Part shown: one piece after another, positions 21,501-31,038 of the stretch
Layout: each line of letters begins with the position of its first letter
Position numbering within the stretch: position 1 is the first letter of the stretch
DNA from: Auanema rhodensis
Lineage: Eukaryota; Nematoda; Chromadorea; Rhabditida; Rhabditidae
Length of the DNA: 64,000 nt
Assembly (NCBI GenBank): GCA_964057225.1
Contig: OZ059895.1
Span: forward strand, 14,561,001 to 14,625,000
Direction of reading: 5' to 3'
The notes under the pieces: generated by a model
Database searches by the model: none
Told to the model about the DNA's origin: nothing
Seen by the model: the letters and a program-made list of their open reading frames with translations, nothing else
Translations under genes and position numbers: made by a program

Positions 21501-21896
21501 GAAGATGCAGTGTCACTGCCCAGTGCCGTCAATCGAAGCGCCGTATCCCATTGGGGTGCAGTGTCTGCCTTTAACCCACATAGAGATTGTGTCTCTTTAC
21601 CAGACAATGACTACTGCATAAGAGCCTGAACCAGAAAGCAGCCTAGATTTGTGACAATTTCCCATAGAGCCTGTGTATAACCGCTCTTTTCTACTGAAAT
21701 TTTAGAAATAAACGGTTATCTTCTTAAATTATATGAGCCTGAGCTACTTAGTACTTAAGTTCGTGAACAACCTCTCATACAGCCTGAATACAACTGCTCA
21801 TCTCAACCCCAATTCCAAAAATGATCTTCATCCTCATTGACTTTTCTATTTTAAAAATCCAAAGAACTTGATTCATCTAATGATTTTCGATTCATG

Positions 21897-21990
21897 TTGC
21901 TCTCCAGTGGAGAGCGTTCCAAAATTTAATTCGAACACAGAATTATTCTGGTTGAATCAGGAAAGTACCTCAAACTTGGGTAATTAAACC
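21897..21990 (-). ncRNA. sls-1: SL1 spliced-leader RNA gene, copy 4
   Basis: Transcript start at 21990. The leader is identical. The internal stem loop is CAGAA-TAA-TTCTG, so the stem is kept and only the loop differs from copies 1-3. The Sm site and 3' hairpin are intact. Confidence 0.95.
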
Positions 21991-22075
21991 GAAGATGCAG
22001 TGTCACCTCCCAGTGCCGTCAATATAGGCGCCGTATCCCATTGGGGTGCTGTGTCTGCCTTTAACCCACATAGAG
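21991..22075 (-). promoter_or_regulatory. Conserved SL1 upstream region (PSE-type promoter)
   Basis: The roughly 75 bp directly upstream of each SL1 start are nearly as conserved as the RNA itself (21179-21255, 21501-21577, 21991-22067, 22480-22556; more diverged at 20838-20930). On the gene strand they contain TTGACGGCACTGGGAGGTGA at about -20 to -40, and CACCCCAATGGGATACGGCG further up. Position and conservation fit the proximal sequence element recognised by SNAPc in snRNA and SL RNA genes. No TATA box is obvious. Confidence 0.65.
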
Positions 22076-22385
22076 ATTGCCTCTCCACACTAGACAATGA
22101 CTACTGCATATGAGCCTGAACCAGAAAGCAGCCTACGTTTGTGACAATATCCGATATAGCCTGTGTATAACCGCTCTTTCCTACTGAAGTTTAGCAATAA
22201 ACGGTTATTTTCTTAAATTATATGAGCCTGAGCTACTTAGAACTTAGGTTTGTGGACAACCTCTCATACAGCCTGAATACAACCGGTCATCTCAACCCCA
22301 AATCCAAAAATGATTATCAGCTTCGTTGATATTTCAATTTTAAAAATCTAAAGAACTTGATTCTTCTAATGATTTTCGATTCATG

Positions 22386-22479
22386 TTGCTCTCCAGTGGA
22401 GAGCGTTCCAAAATTTAGTTCGAACACAGAATTATTCTGGTTGAATCAGGAAAGTACCTCAAACTTGGGTAATTAAACC
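22386..22479 (-). ncRNA. sls-1: SL1 spliced-leader RNA gene, copy 5
   Basis: Transcript start at 22479. The leader is identical and the internal loop is the same as in copy 4. One extra substitution lies just upstream of the Sm site (forward AAAATTTAGTTCG against AAAATTTAATTCG), leaving AAATTTTGGAA intact. Confidence 0.95.
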
Positions 22480-22640
22480 GAAGATGCAGTGTCACTGCCC
22501 AGTGCCGTCAATCGAAGCGCCGTATCCCATTGGGGTGCAGTGTCTGCCTCTAACCCACATAGAGATTGCCTCTCCACAGAATCTTCTATATAACCTGAAT
22601 ATAACCGCTCTTTCCAATTGAAATTTTTGAAAGGAACGCT

Positions 22641-23974
22641 GTCTAAATTAGAGAGCCTGAGTCTGAGGATAATCTTAAGAAAAGTTGATTAAACTTAATG
22701 TATTCATAAAACTAACAATATAATTTACAAATAAGTTAGTAATAGAAATGTAAAAATCAAATTACATCTAGTGATGTGAAGCAGATCGAATAACTGATTA
22801 GACAGTAAATGCTAATGAAAATTTCAAATTAGGTTTTTTTTTGAATAAATACAGTTTTTCTTCAGTTAAGTTGTCTGAAATTAGTATTTATATGGATGTG
22901 CCAAACTTTTTGAGTATGATTGTAATACATGAATGGACACGTGAATTGACGTGAAACTCATTTTGTTATGTAATTTTTGACTAAACGGCTGTTCATGATT
23001 ATATTGTTCAATCATTTCAGATAAACTTAACCTGTATTATTTCTCTTAACTATATAATTTAGAATTGTTTATCATTGTTTACGCATAATCTCAAAATATA
23101 TTTGTTTTTACACATTATTTTGTATTTTTTAAAAATAAATGCTATTCTCTCTGTTAATATTTTATGTAATAGTTTATTATTCTTAAATTTAAATGATACT
23201 TACATTTTCTTTTTATGCTTTTCATGTGATTACTGTTATATATCAAATTTTAATAAATGGCTTCATAATGACAGTAGTTTTGAAACAAATGCTAGTTTAA
23301 GCATAACTTATTCTGTATAATTTATAAAAAATCTAGAAGTCTAACATTCTCTCGCCTGGTTATTCATTAAAGCTTCGGAAAGTGCCTGAGTCTAATGCCA
23401 CAGGCAAATATAGGCGATGACGAGTGTTAGAAGCCGAATACTAAATAACCCAAAATGATAATAATAAATGAAATAAATTTAAAAAATGTAAGATTTATTG
23501 AGAGGAGAAGTATAATTCATCTTCTTATCCAATGTTTTTCAAGTAATATCGTCAATAACAACAATCAATTTCAACAAATACAAATATTTTGTAAGATCAA
23601 TTGAACATAAATGGAATTATAAGATGAAAATTCCATAGAAAAAAAAGAAAAGAAAACAACAAAGTTAAAACAAATAAATATTGGAATGAGCACATACACA
23701 TACGTCATATGAGATCGAAAAATATATTTGTGTGAGTAAAGATAATTAGAGGATTGGTGCATAGAAGTTCATGACACGATTCATCAGAAAAAAATTGTTT
23801 TTCTATGTCAAAGGCAAGAAGATGGAACAACTACAGGAGCCAAATATGAGAATTACTGTTCCAAGTACTGAGTACCAAATTTTAAAAAATAAAGAAGAAA
23901 TGAAAAAAGAATAAAGGAGTAAAGGAAAATATTGCCCCCAGGGCTTGATATTGGATGTTGTGATTGATTACTAA
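22641..23974. other. AT-rich intergenic region with one fold-back sequence
   Basis: The only structured element I see is at about 23340-23432. It has outer arms CTAACA/TGTTAG, a middle stem CGCCT/AGGCG and an inner hairpin TGCCTG...CAGGCA. The open frames here (23075 +, 23571 -) are AT-rich and without domain content. Confidence 0.4.
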
Positions 23975-25493
23975 TCACAGAAATAAACGAGAATCAAAGA
24001 ATATTGGTTGGGAATATATGAGATGCTTGAAAGCTGACACATCAACGTTCTGCAAATCTTCTGGAACCGGAAATGCCTGAAAAGGATACACTGTTATGAT
24101 ATGATAAGAGGAAAGACTACCATACCTCAGAAAGATTACACAAGCCACTAAGCGATGGCGCCAGCGAACCTAAGAAAGCTGATGAACTGTCCGGATTGGC
24201 TTCGACATCCATTGCATGGGTTACGATATCCATCAATGCCTATAACAACGTCAACGTGAACACGGTTCAGAATCGTAGAAACAGAAGGCACATATGTTTC
24301 TTCCCCTCTACCCTCTACTCTTCTCTCAATTGGCCTCTAACCTCTCTTCTTCACATATTTGAGTCAAATGTCTCTACTGTAAACGAAACGAGATAGATAT
24401 GACTGTCAGTCGTGTCAATATAATAGAAATGAAGGAAACAACGAAAAAACATGAATATTGCAGTTATTTCTTTGTGAAAAGAATTCCTTTTTCTCTTTTT
24501 TTGGAACACAAAAAAAACTTTTTTTGTGAGTTGTTCAACAGATTCTCCTCTTGTCCATATTCTCTTTATCCTCTATAATTTCAAAACCGTTCTTCTCATC
24601 CCATGTTTGGCATAGGAAGAACAGTCATTGTCATCTACTGACCACATCAGAACCTGTTCCAGCACAGGGTTTTCTTGCCGAGGCATGCAGTGTCAGCCTG
24701 TGCCATCTATTTCGAAGATGTTTCGCTACCTCTTGCAACTCGACTACGGTCGTGTCAACCAAGAACTGGCTGACTAAGAACTTGCCGAAATGTTCAAAAA
24801 AAACTGTCAAGAGAGGTTTCAATTCTCGATAATCTGGCTGACTGAATGACTGGGCAAAATTTAAAGCTTAGCACTTGCAATATTGGGGCATAACTATCAA
24901 ATATCATAAATGTACAGTACCTGCAGAGGATTTTGTTCCGAATTAAGCTGAGGCACCAGATGTCGAAGTTTCTCGAAGACAAGAAGATCACGAGAAGATC
25001 GAATCGCCGGATGAGACACAGAAGGGGAATATGGTAATGAACTTGAGCTGAAAAAGTACTTCCTTATTAACGTGCAAACAAGTGCTGAAGAGATTTCCTT
25101 GACGTATCAAGGGAATCATGTTATTTCCGTTTTTGCTCAAATATTTCTCATAATGGAACTAGTTTTGATATATCAGGGTGCAAAGCGTACAACGATTATT
25201 AAAACTAATGAGAGAAGAAGAGAAAAGTTTTAAATTAAAAATATATTTTAGAAAGTAGACATGAAAATAGATTTACCTATCTGAAGCTGGACTCAATTGT
25301 GAGTATTCTGATGAACATGTAGAGCTTCCACTTAGTTTACGTTGTCGAACTCCTTCATATGGATGAGTACGATTAGACTGTAATATTGAAAATAGGATGA
25401 ATAATGAAATTTTCTTAGTATTACCTGATGAGGCCAGTCGAGAATCATGCGAATTCGCTCAGAAATTTGGCCACGATTTACAGCTTTCTTCAT
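23975..25493 (-). CDS. Orphan protein, six exons
   Basis: Exons: 25425..25493, 25277..25377, 24921..25047, 24730..24849, 24126..24239, 23975..24076 (210 aa, frame continuous). I do not recognise a family. The N-terminus is MKKAVNRGQISERIRMILDW, followed by a Ser-rich region (LSGSSTCSSEYSQLSPASD, SSSSLPYSPSVS). After that come helical leucine-rich stretches (LLVFEKLRHLVPQL, ELKPLLTVFFEHFGKFLV, VVELQEALMDIVTHAMDV) and an aromatic end. Intron 4 (24240..24729) is the weakest point: an alternative is that exon 4 runs on to a TGA at 24631. The domain-like amphipathic helices suggest an interaction module. The upstream flank is unusually GC-rich. Confidence 0.6.
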
Positions 25494-25639
25494 GTTTAAC
25501 AGCAACGTTTGAGAATATGCAGCACAGTAACAACGACGAATGAACAACGATACAGCGAAATAAAGAAATTCGATTGCAATAATTTCTCAGTTGTTAGTGT
25601 AAAACAGACTGGAGATGATGTATATATAGATAGATAGAT

Positions 25640-26060
25640 ATATACTTAATTGGAAAATGCTGCAGCTCAATAGAGAACGAGTGCGAACGACGTTATCGTC
25701 GTCGTCTTCTCGATTCTCCTACAAACACTACTGCTCCGGCGACAAGCCAACCTTAGAATAGACAGGTCTGCTTCTCGACGGCCGGTGCCAGGCTCCGCCA
25801 GTCACTTCTTTTAGCCCTCCGCCCCTAAAATCATCTATAATTTTGAATCTCCTCTTGAATGGCGCTATTTCCAACCTATACACAGATTCGTTACGATGCC
25901 GAACTCCTCTCAAGGCCATGTATGGTAAGAGAGTAGGTGTCGAACTGATCAGACGATGCCCAGCTGAGAGGCAGGCGAAAGAGTAAGATTTTCGAGGAGT
26001 GAGTGTGTAGATGATAGAAAGAGAGAAAGTGCCAAAAACAGAGATGAAAAGAATGAAAGA
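25640..26060 (-). promoter_or_regulatory. GC-rich promoter or 5' UTR region of the 23975-25493 gene
   Basis: This interval is clearly richer in G+C and CpG than its surroundings. It contains CTCCGCCCC (GC-box-like) and several inverted purine/pyrimidine tracts, and lies just 5' of the minus-strand orphan gene. A short TAGATAGATAGATA simple repeat lies at 25621-25645. An open frame across it (25728..25919 -) looks incidental. Confidence 0.4.
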
Positions 26061-26555
26061 AAACCGTAATGTTGGAGTTTCCCCAGGCTAGTTAGACTAC
26101 CACATTTCAACATAGCTACTTACACATAGATTTGCTGAATATTTTGTACAAAAATCAGATCGATCCATCAAGATTATTAACACCGCTTGACTTCTTACTA
26201 CTCCGCCAGTTTTGATCTTAGAACCTAAGTTCCCGACAAATCGTCTTCAAACATTAAGCAATTACAGGGTGTTCCCTCTACCTTTTAGCACCAATTTCTC
26301 AATAATTTCCACATCAATTCTTCTTAATTTCTCAATTAAAATGCAACGTCTTTGCTATCTAAATGAACTGAATGATCCCGGCAGAAGCTTCAATTTTGCA
26401 AAAATGTGATCTCATTTTCATACTCATCGCATCTTTGATTACTCAAGAGAATTATGAGGATTCTGCATATACGCGACTAGACTGAACAATCCTAATTATT
26501 TTTATTTTGTTTTGAATAACAAAAAGAAAACAAACAAACAAATAATCTCTATACT
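26061..26555. other. Intergenic, no supported gene
   Basis: About 500 bp between the GC-rich region and the CMC2 stop. No domain-bearing frame or repeat was seen. Confidence 0.4.
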
Positions 26556-26952
26556 TTATATTCTACAACCACCATGTTGGCTTAAATCCGGCATTGTGCC
26601 TTCTTCTTTCAAACGTTGTAAGGCTGGCGTCCAATACGATTCTGGTAAATTCCGTAATTCGACTTTCCTTCTTGAATACTTTGGATTATTATCTCTGAAA
26701 GATTAAACTAAAATGTTTATGTTGAATGGGAAAATCGAGAGAAACCTTCTCCATATACGTTCTTTCTTCGTACACTGCCAGACGGCCTCGTCCCAATAAG
26801 AGCATTGTCCAAACATTTTTCCTATAGTAAAAATGTATTGAAATGCTTAAAAATCAAATACCCAATTGTTTTTCTTCATGACACTTGTGCAAGAGATCAA
26901 TCAAAAAGTTACATTCCCTAGTATGAAGATGGGGAGATAAATCAGGTAACAT
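26556..26952 (-). CDS. CMC2: CMC2 homologue, twin CX9C mitochondrial protein
   Basis: Three exons: 26862..26952, 26746..26821, 26556..26694 (101 aa). The sequence begins MLPDLSPHLHTRECN. It has the two CX9C motifs of the family: ECNFLIDLLHKC and QCSYWDEAVWQC, with RIWRRDNNPKYSRRK after them. In the family, CMC2 is imported into the intermembrane space by MIA40 oxidation and helps cytochrome c oxidase biogenesis. The C-terminal 40 residues (WTPALQRLKEEGTMPDL) are a nematode-type extension. The start is strongly supported: TTTTTCTAG lies directly against the ATG, a trans-splice acceptor. Confidence 0.9.
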
Positions 26953-27880
26953 CTAGAAAAATTGGAAATCTACAAACAATCACGCATTAATAAAATGTGA
27001 ATTATTCAATTGACCCTTAATTGGCAATTAAAACCGTTTACGAATGTTATAAAAAGTAATAATTGCTATGAATACAACTAATAATAAACTAAAAAAAAAC
27101 ATTTTGAAACATTTATTTATGAAATTCAAATATTTCAAACGTTTTTCTTTAATCACTTTCAGTTTCCTTAAAATCTGACTAGTGTTAAACATTAAAAAAC
27201 GAATAAAATCATCTATTGACATAGTTAAAGCTTAGTTCATCACCTGAAACTCAAAAATAATTCTTTTCCTATTCCGTATATATGAATAATTTAGTTGATA
27301 ACAACAACAAATTGATGTTCTCTAAATTTCATTAGGGTATCCTGAGAAGTTGAAGTTGAACGTAAATACAGCTGAATCAAAGTCATATATGACTTTGATA
27401 TATGCATATTCATAAAGATACTTGTTCAAGCAATTCATGAGAAAATCCAATTTCACTAAGCGATGGTAATATCTGAGCTTCTGGAATTAATTAAACATGA
27501 ATTTTAGCTGATTATTCACATAAATGACTTACCCAAACAGGGTGGAGCACATTATATTTCAATCCAGAGGTTGTTTACTGCTTTTCATATATGACATTCT
27601 GATTCGTTGAATTATTATTTCTCAAACTTTAATTGGTGTCTTTGATGATAGCTAAAGGTCATTCAGTTTCTTATAGTTTATACTTAGTATTATCATTTAA
27701 TAGAATTATTTTTTGTGATATAGTCACATTAAACAATTCAAAGACACCAATCAAAGTGTAAGAAAAAATCATTCATTATATACATTATTATACAGAAATG
27801 TTAGTATAAAGTATGAAAAATATAAAATGCATTTGAATATTTGAGAAAGAGGGAGAGAGAGATGGTCCACAAACGTATGA
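26953..27880. other. Intergenic with an inverted repeat and a perfect palindrome
   Basis: This stretch holds a 24-bp perfect palindrome at 27376-27399 and an inverted repeat with arms about 27607-27645 and 27735-27772 (TTGGTGTCTTTGA / TCAAAGACACCAA core). A 64-aa minus-strand frame (27028..27222) has a hydrophobic tail but nothing else to support it. Weak remnants of the PLAA pseudogene may reach down to about 27440. Confidence 0.5.
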
Positions 27881-27894
27881 GATCAGAAATTGCT

Positions 27895-29035
27895 CAGCAA
27901 TTCATACCATATTTACAGGTAAAAGAAAGCTCTACATACCTGGTAGTCATTCAATTTGTATTGATCTTGCTTTTCATTCGTTTCTATCAGCTTAACTATA
28001 GCTTTTTGGCTCAACTGCTCCACACCGAAGAAGAAGCAGGAATGGTATGGGCACATATTCTCCCATGGATTTTTTCTTATCACACAGCATGCTTGCAATA
28101 GGCAGAACAGCTCCAGTAGACTTTCTCGGAACATACCTAAATTCATATTTTCAAATTTATAATTAATTAACAAACACAAACCTTCCTCCGTTAGTGTATG
28201 GATCACCGGAAGTTGGTGCTTGCCCCCTAGTAGAGCCAGGAACATAACGTCCGCCGCCAGTGAACAGGTCTTAAAGGCGGAAGAACCTTCCTGACCACTT
28301 CCCTGAGGACAATACCTATCACAACCTAAAAAATTGAAATTTTACAAAAAAATGAAGGAAGAAAGAGACAAACCAGTACAAGGATCACGACAAGAGAACC
28401 TTAGCCATAAATTTAATAGGAAGATTATATTTTTCACAAAATTGTTGAGCATGATAATCAGGGTCATCTCCAGCGTTGTAAGCTAACGACTTCTACACAC
28501 TAGGTTTCTTCAAGTTTCATTTTTTAGCCTGGAATTCAGGGGCTTCTGGTACATTTGCAACAATATAATCCGTGATTTCATTCAATTAAGAAATTGCCAG
28601 ACTATATTACTAAAAAAACAGAAATATGAGAAAAAAAGAAAATAGAAAAACTGCCTGAATGAATTGTTCAGCTGATAATACTAAACAGTATTCTTCTTAT
28701 AATTCAATTCCATGTTAGGTGCAACATCATCCAAAGCAACTTTGATTGTAATTTCATCCCTAGCTACTCATTCTTCTCTCCCCTTTTCCGAAGCAACTCG
28801 TACGGCCAACTAAACAAATAAATAAAATAATAAAGTTAGCATGTTTAGACTTACTTTTCTGTGCATAAGTTCTAGCACTTCAGGCTTAGCCAGGCGAGAA
28901 TGCGAATTGGTATATACATAAATACGACCATCACTAAAAACAAATATAAGGAAAGGAAGTAGAACTGAAAAATTACCTTCCAAAAACAGCAAAGTCATCT
29001 TTGCTCAGTCAAATTACAGACCATGCTCTAAATAT
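27895..29035 (-). pseudogene. ufd-3: Decayed PLAA/UFD-3 (Doa1) pseudogene, 5' truncated
   Basis: Fragments of the PLAA protein appear in order on the minus strand but in different frames. From 29020: end of the WD40 part (SKDDFAVFGSDGRIYVYT) preceded by an in-frame TGA. Then a block with TGA inside GREE-stop-VARDEITIKVALDDVA. Next come the PFU-domain remnants LSAEQFIQ, NEITDYIVANVPEAP and YNAGDDPDYHAQQFCEKYN, interrupted by stops. Then FTGGGRYVPGSTRGQ, where the frame shifts, and finally PUL-region remnants (QLSQKAIVKLIE). Several stops and frameshifts make it non-coding. The N-terminal WD40 exons are missing and are replaced by the inverted coq-8/unc-16 copy that starts at 29050. Intact PLAA binds ubiquitin and CDC48/p97. 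Confidence 0.85.
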
Positions 29036-29049
29036 GAAAATTCTTATAA

Positions 29050-29828
29050 AGCTAATACATATACAAGCGCAACCAGAAACTATCCAAAAAAAGAAGAAAA
29101 CGTAATCTCACCTTGTGCGGATTTGTTGCTGGGGTAAAGGCATATTCTGCATCATCTCAAATTTATCATTTCCCATCAGATATTTCATAAAAAACGACAA
29201 TGAGTTCATAAGCTCCGCCTACTTGGCGTGTTTCTTCAGATTACGCTGTTCGACGCACAGGATGTTATAGCTATATTTCTAGCTTGTATATTAATTAATT
29301 ATTATTTATTAATATAAATATCGTGAAGTGTTTGCAAATAGCAGTTAATGGTGGAAATGTTGTTGATCCTCAAAATCCGACCGAGGTAGAGCTTAACCAT
29401 ATTCTTAGAAGTTTAGAAGCACATTGTTTTAGTCTAGAACTTCAATCACAGATGCATTAGAACGGGCTAACGTTGTAGCGACGGGAATTAAGACTTTTGC
29501 CCAACTCATTTCTCAAGGTCAGTAAACTAATGATAATTATCTATGGTTTCTTTTCAATTTCAGGGGTACTTCCTGGTAGTGGAGGTTATACTGTAAATTC
29601 GAATGGAGAAAAAGTCTTTGGTGTGGGTAGTCTTCGAACGCCTGACTTAGTTCAAAACTTGACTAGAGTAGCAGATCTTGTGAAAAGCGGAGCTATGCAA
29701 ATTCCTTTAAATGTTTTCCCTAACTTAGAGAAGCTTGGACAATTAGGCTCGAAAAAGGTAGAAGCTGTATCAGCTGCAATGTTCGGAGAAAACATTAAAA
29801 TAGGTGAATTTTGGCTATGAATTCGCAC
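29050..29828 (+). pseudogene. Inverted chimeric copy of unc-16 and coq-8 segments
   Basis: Three adjacent blocks are reverse-complement copies of sequence 5-7 kb away. 29050..29186 matches 36484..36622 (unc-16 exon 6 and intron). About 29192..29322 matches about 35254..35383 (intergenic sequence between coq-8 and unc-16). 29324..29828 matches 34428..34932 (coq-8 exons 1 end, 2 and 3). The two intervening stretches of the source are absent. Identity is very high: in the 107-residue frame 29497..29820 I see one amino-acid difference (AAMFGEN against APMFGEN). The copy ends inside the coq-8 intron, lacks the kinase domain and has no start exon, so it should be non-functional. Confidence 0.92.
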
Positions 29829-30873
29829 GAAAAAAAATTCGAAAAAATTAATTTATGCTATGGAGTTTTTCAATACTCTTTTCGATAAAAATTTTTTCTG
29901 GTTCCAAACTATTGGGCAGAGCTTGAGAATCACTCTCACCAACAAAACTTTTCGCCTTCAGTCTCCAACCAACATTTCCCTAACCTACTTGCAAAACGCA
30001 TAAGCCTGTATATTCATCTTCTACGTTAAAAACCAAAGATCCCTCACGTAGCAATACACTCTAGGTTTCTTCGAACCAAAAGCTCTACCTCTTAGTACAC
30101 ACACCGTCCTGAATCTCGCGACTCAGCTGCAGTAACAAGAAGCCGAACTCGCACACAAAGTGTCGCTATCATCAACGAAGATAAACCAGAAGACAAGCCT
30201 AACACCGAAAAATTCTACACACCTCGTGCAGGTGCTTATTCTCCTTCACAACATTCCAGCTATCCGGATTACACACCATCTGGAGAAAACGAGACACCAC
30301 GGATCACAGAAGAACACACTTCTAACACTACTAAGAAAGAAAAGCCTTTTAAAATTTTTGAAGTTCAACATGCGGAGCATTTATTTTTGCTTTGCTTTGT
30401 ATACTATAGTAAACTTTAAAGTTATTCGCATACTAACATTCTATCTTATAAACGCAGATATCTAAAATTCTTGCTATGATCAAGATTAACCACAATTTTG
30501 CTTCTCTCGAGGAGGACGCGACATAATCACGAAAAAAAGGGCCGTTCCATTCTGATGATCGATACATAGCAAGAAGGTTAGAAATAGACGACATGAACCA
30601 AGAGTAAATGACACGCCCATAAACCTGTAACAAGACCTCAACTTTGCCCATGGACTAACCATGAACGGCTTGTCATCGCCACAGAGTTCGTTTATAGTTT
30701 ACATCTTTATTTAGTCTTATGTATATTATTGTATTCATGTAGTTATAATAAACCTTTCATATGTCGAGTCTTATGTTATCCTTGTGCTCCATAATAACCG
30801 CTACATTTGGAATACTACTGCGCTCATCTTGTAGGCTACATCGGTCTATAGGATGGATGCGGGAGCATAACGG
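29829..30873. other. Intergenic with coding-like stretch of unknown origin
   Basis: Around 30118-30420 (+) an open frame has ordinary codon composition (SRTRTQSVAIINEDKPEDK, YTPRAGAYSPSQHSSYPDY) and Ser/Thr/Pro/charged content unlike the AT-rich noise around it. I find no start, splice partner or domain. It may be a fragment of another displaced gene. Nothing else supported. Confidence 0.45.
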
Positions 30874-31038
30874 AACGGCACATGCCAAAACTGTTTCGAT
30901 TGTAAGGTCTTTCACTGTTCTTGGCGGTACGATCACTATCGGTGTCTTTCTAAATGTTGTCGCATAAACATGCGTGATCCTTTCTAATCTAAATTATATC
31001 AGAATAATGTGTCAGGATCTACATTAGGATCACGCATA
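30874..31038 (+). pseudogene. Inverted fold-back fragments of the tetraspanin gene
   Basis: 30874..30966 (+) resembles tetraspanin exon 2 (minus strand, about 31690-31775). Its peptide HAKTVSIVRSFTVLGGTITI mirrors YAKSVSIVTSFSVLGGIMTI of the real gene, and it ends in a TAA. Immediately after, ATGCGTGATCCT at about 30970 is the inverted complement of the last-exon sequence AGGATCACGCAT at about 31027. The end of the real gene is therefore bordered by its own reversed copy. Confidence 0.75.

Larger units (their letters stand above)
20744..22640 (-). repeat. Tandem array of five SL1 RNA units with two unit lengths
   Basis: Starts are spaced 341, 322, 490 and 489 bp apart. The two long units carry an extra block of about 165 bp (around 21600-21760 and 22085-22245) beginning near AGACAATGACTACTGCATA and containing CCTGAACCAGAAAGCAGCCT. 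The short units lack it. All units share a spacer with CTCATACAGCCTGAATACAA or a related form. No 5S rRNA sequence is present in the spacers, unlike C. elegans, where SL1 and 5S genes alternate. Confidence 0.88.

Noticed and set aside
20744-22479. CRISPR array because of regularly repeated blocks
   Set aside because: The repeats are about 94-nt SL1 RNA genes plus promoters in a eukaryotic genome, with unit lengths of 320-490 bp.
20838-22640. 5S rRNA between the SL1 copies
   Set aside because: I searched the spacers for the conserved 5S internal promoter and ends and did not see them.
23340-23432. SmY RNA or tRNA-like gene near the SL1 cluster
   Set aside because: There is no Sm site between stems and no A/B boxes. 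Only a fold-back is visible, so it is reported as a low-confidence finding.
24551-24832. A 93-aa plus-strand frame
   Set aside because: It overlaps exon 4 of the minus-strand orphan, whose splice sites and frame are consistent. The plus frame has no support.
27028-27222. 64-aa minus-strand frame with a hydrophobic tail upstream of CMC2
   Set aside because: It looks like a tail-anchored mini-protein, but such frames are common in AT-rich DNA. There is no acceptor or start context.
29497-29820. A 107-aa plus-strand frame resembling COQ8
   Set aside because: It is part of the inverted partial copy of coq-8; it has no start exon and no kinase domain, so I list it as a pseudogene and not as a gene.
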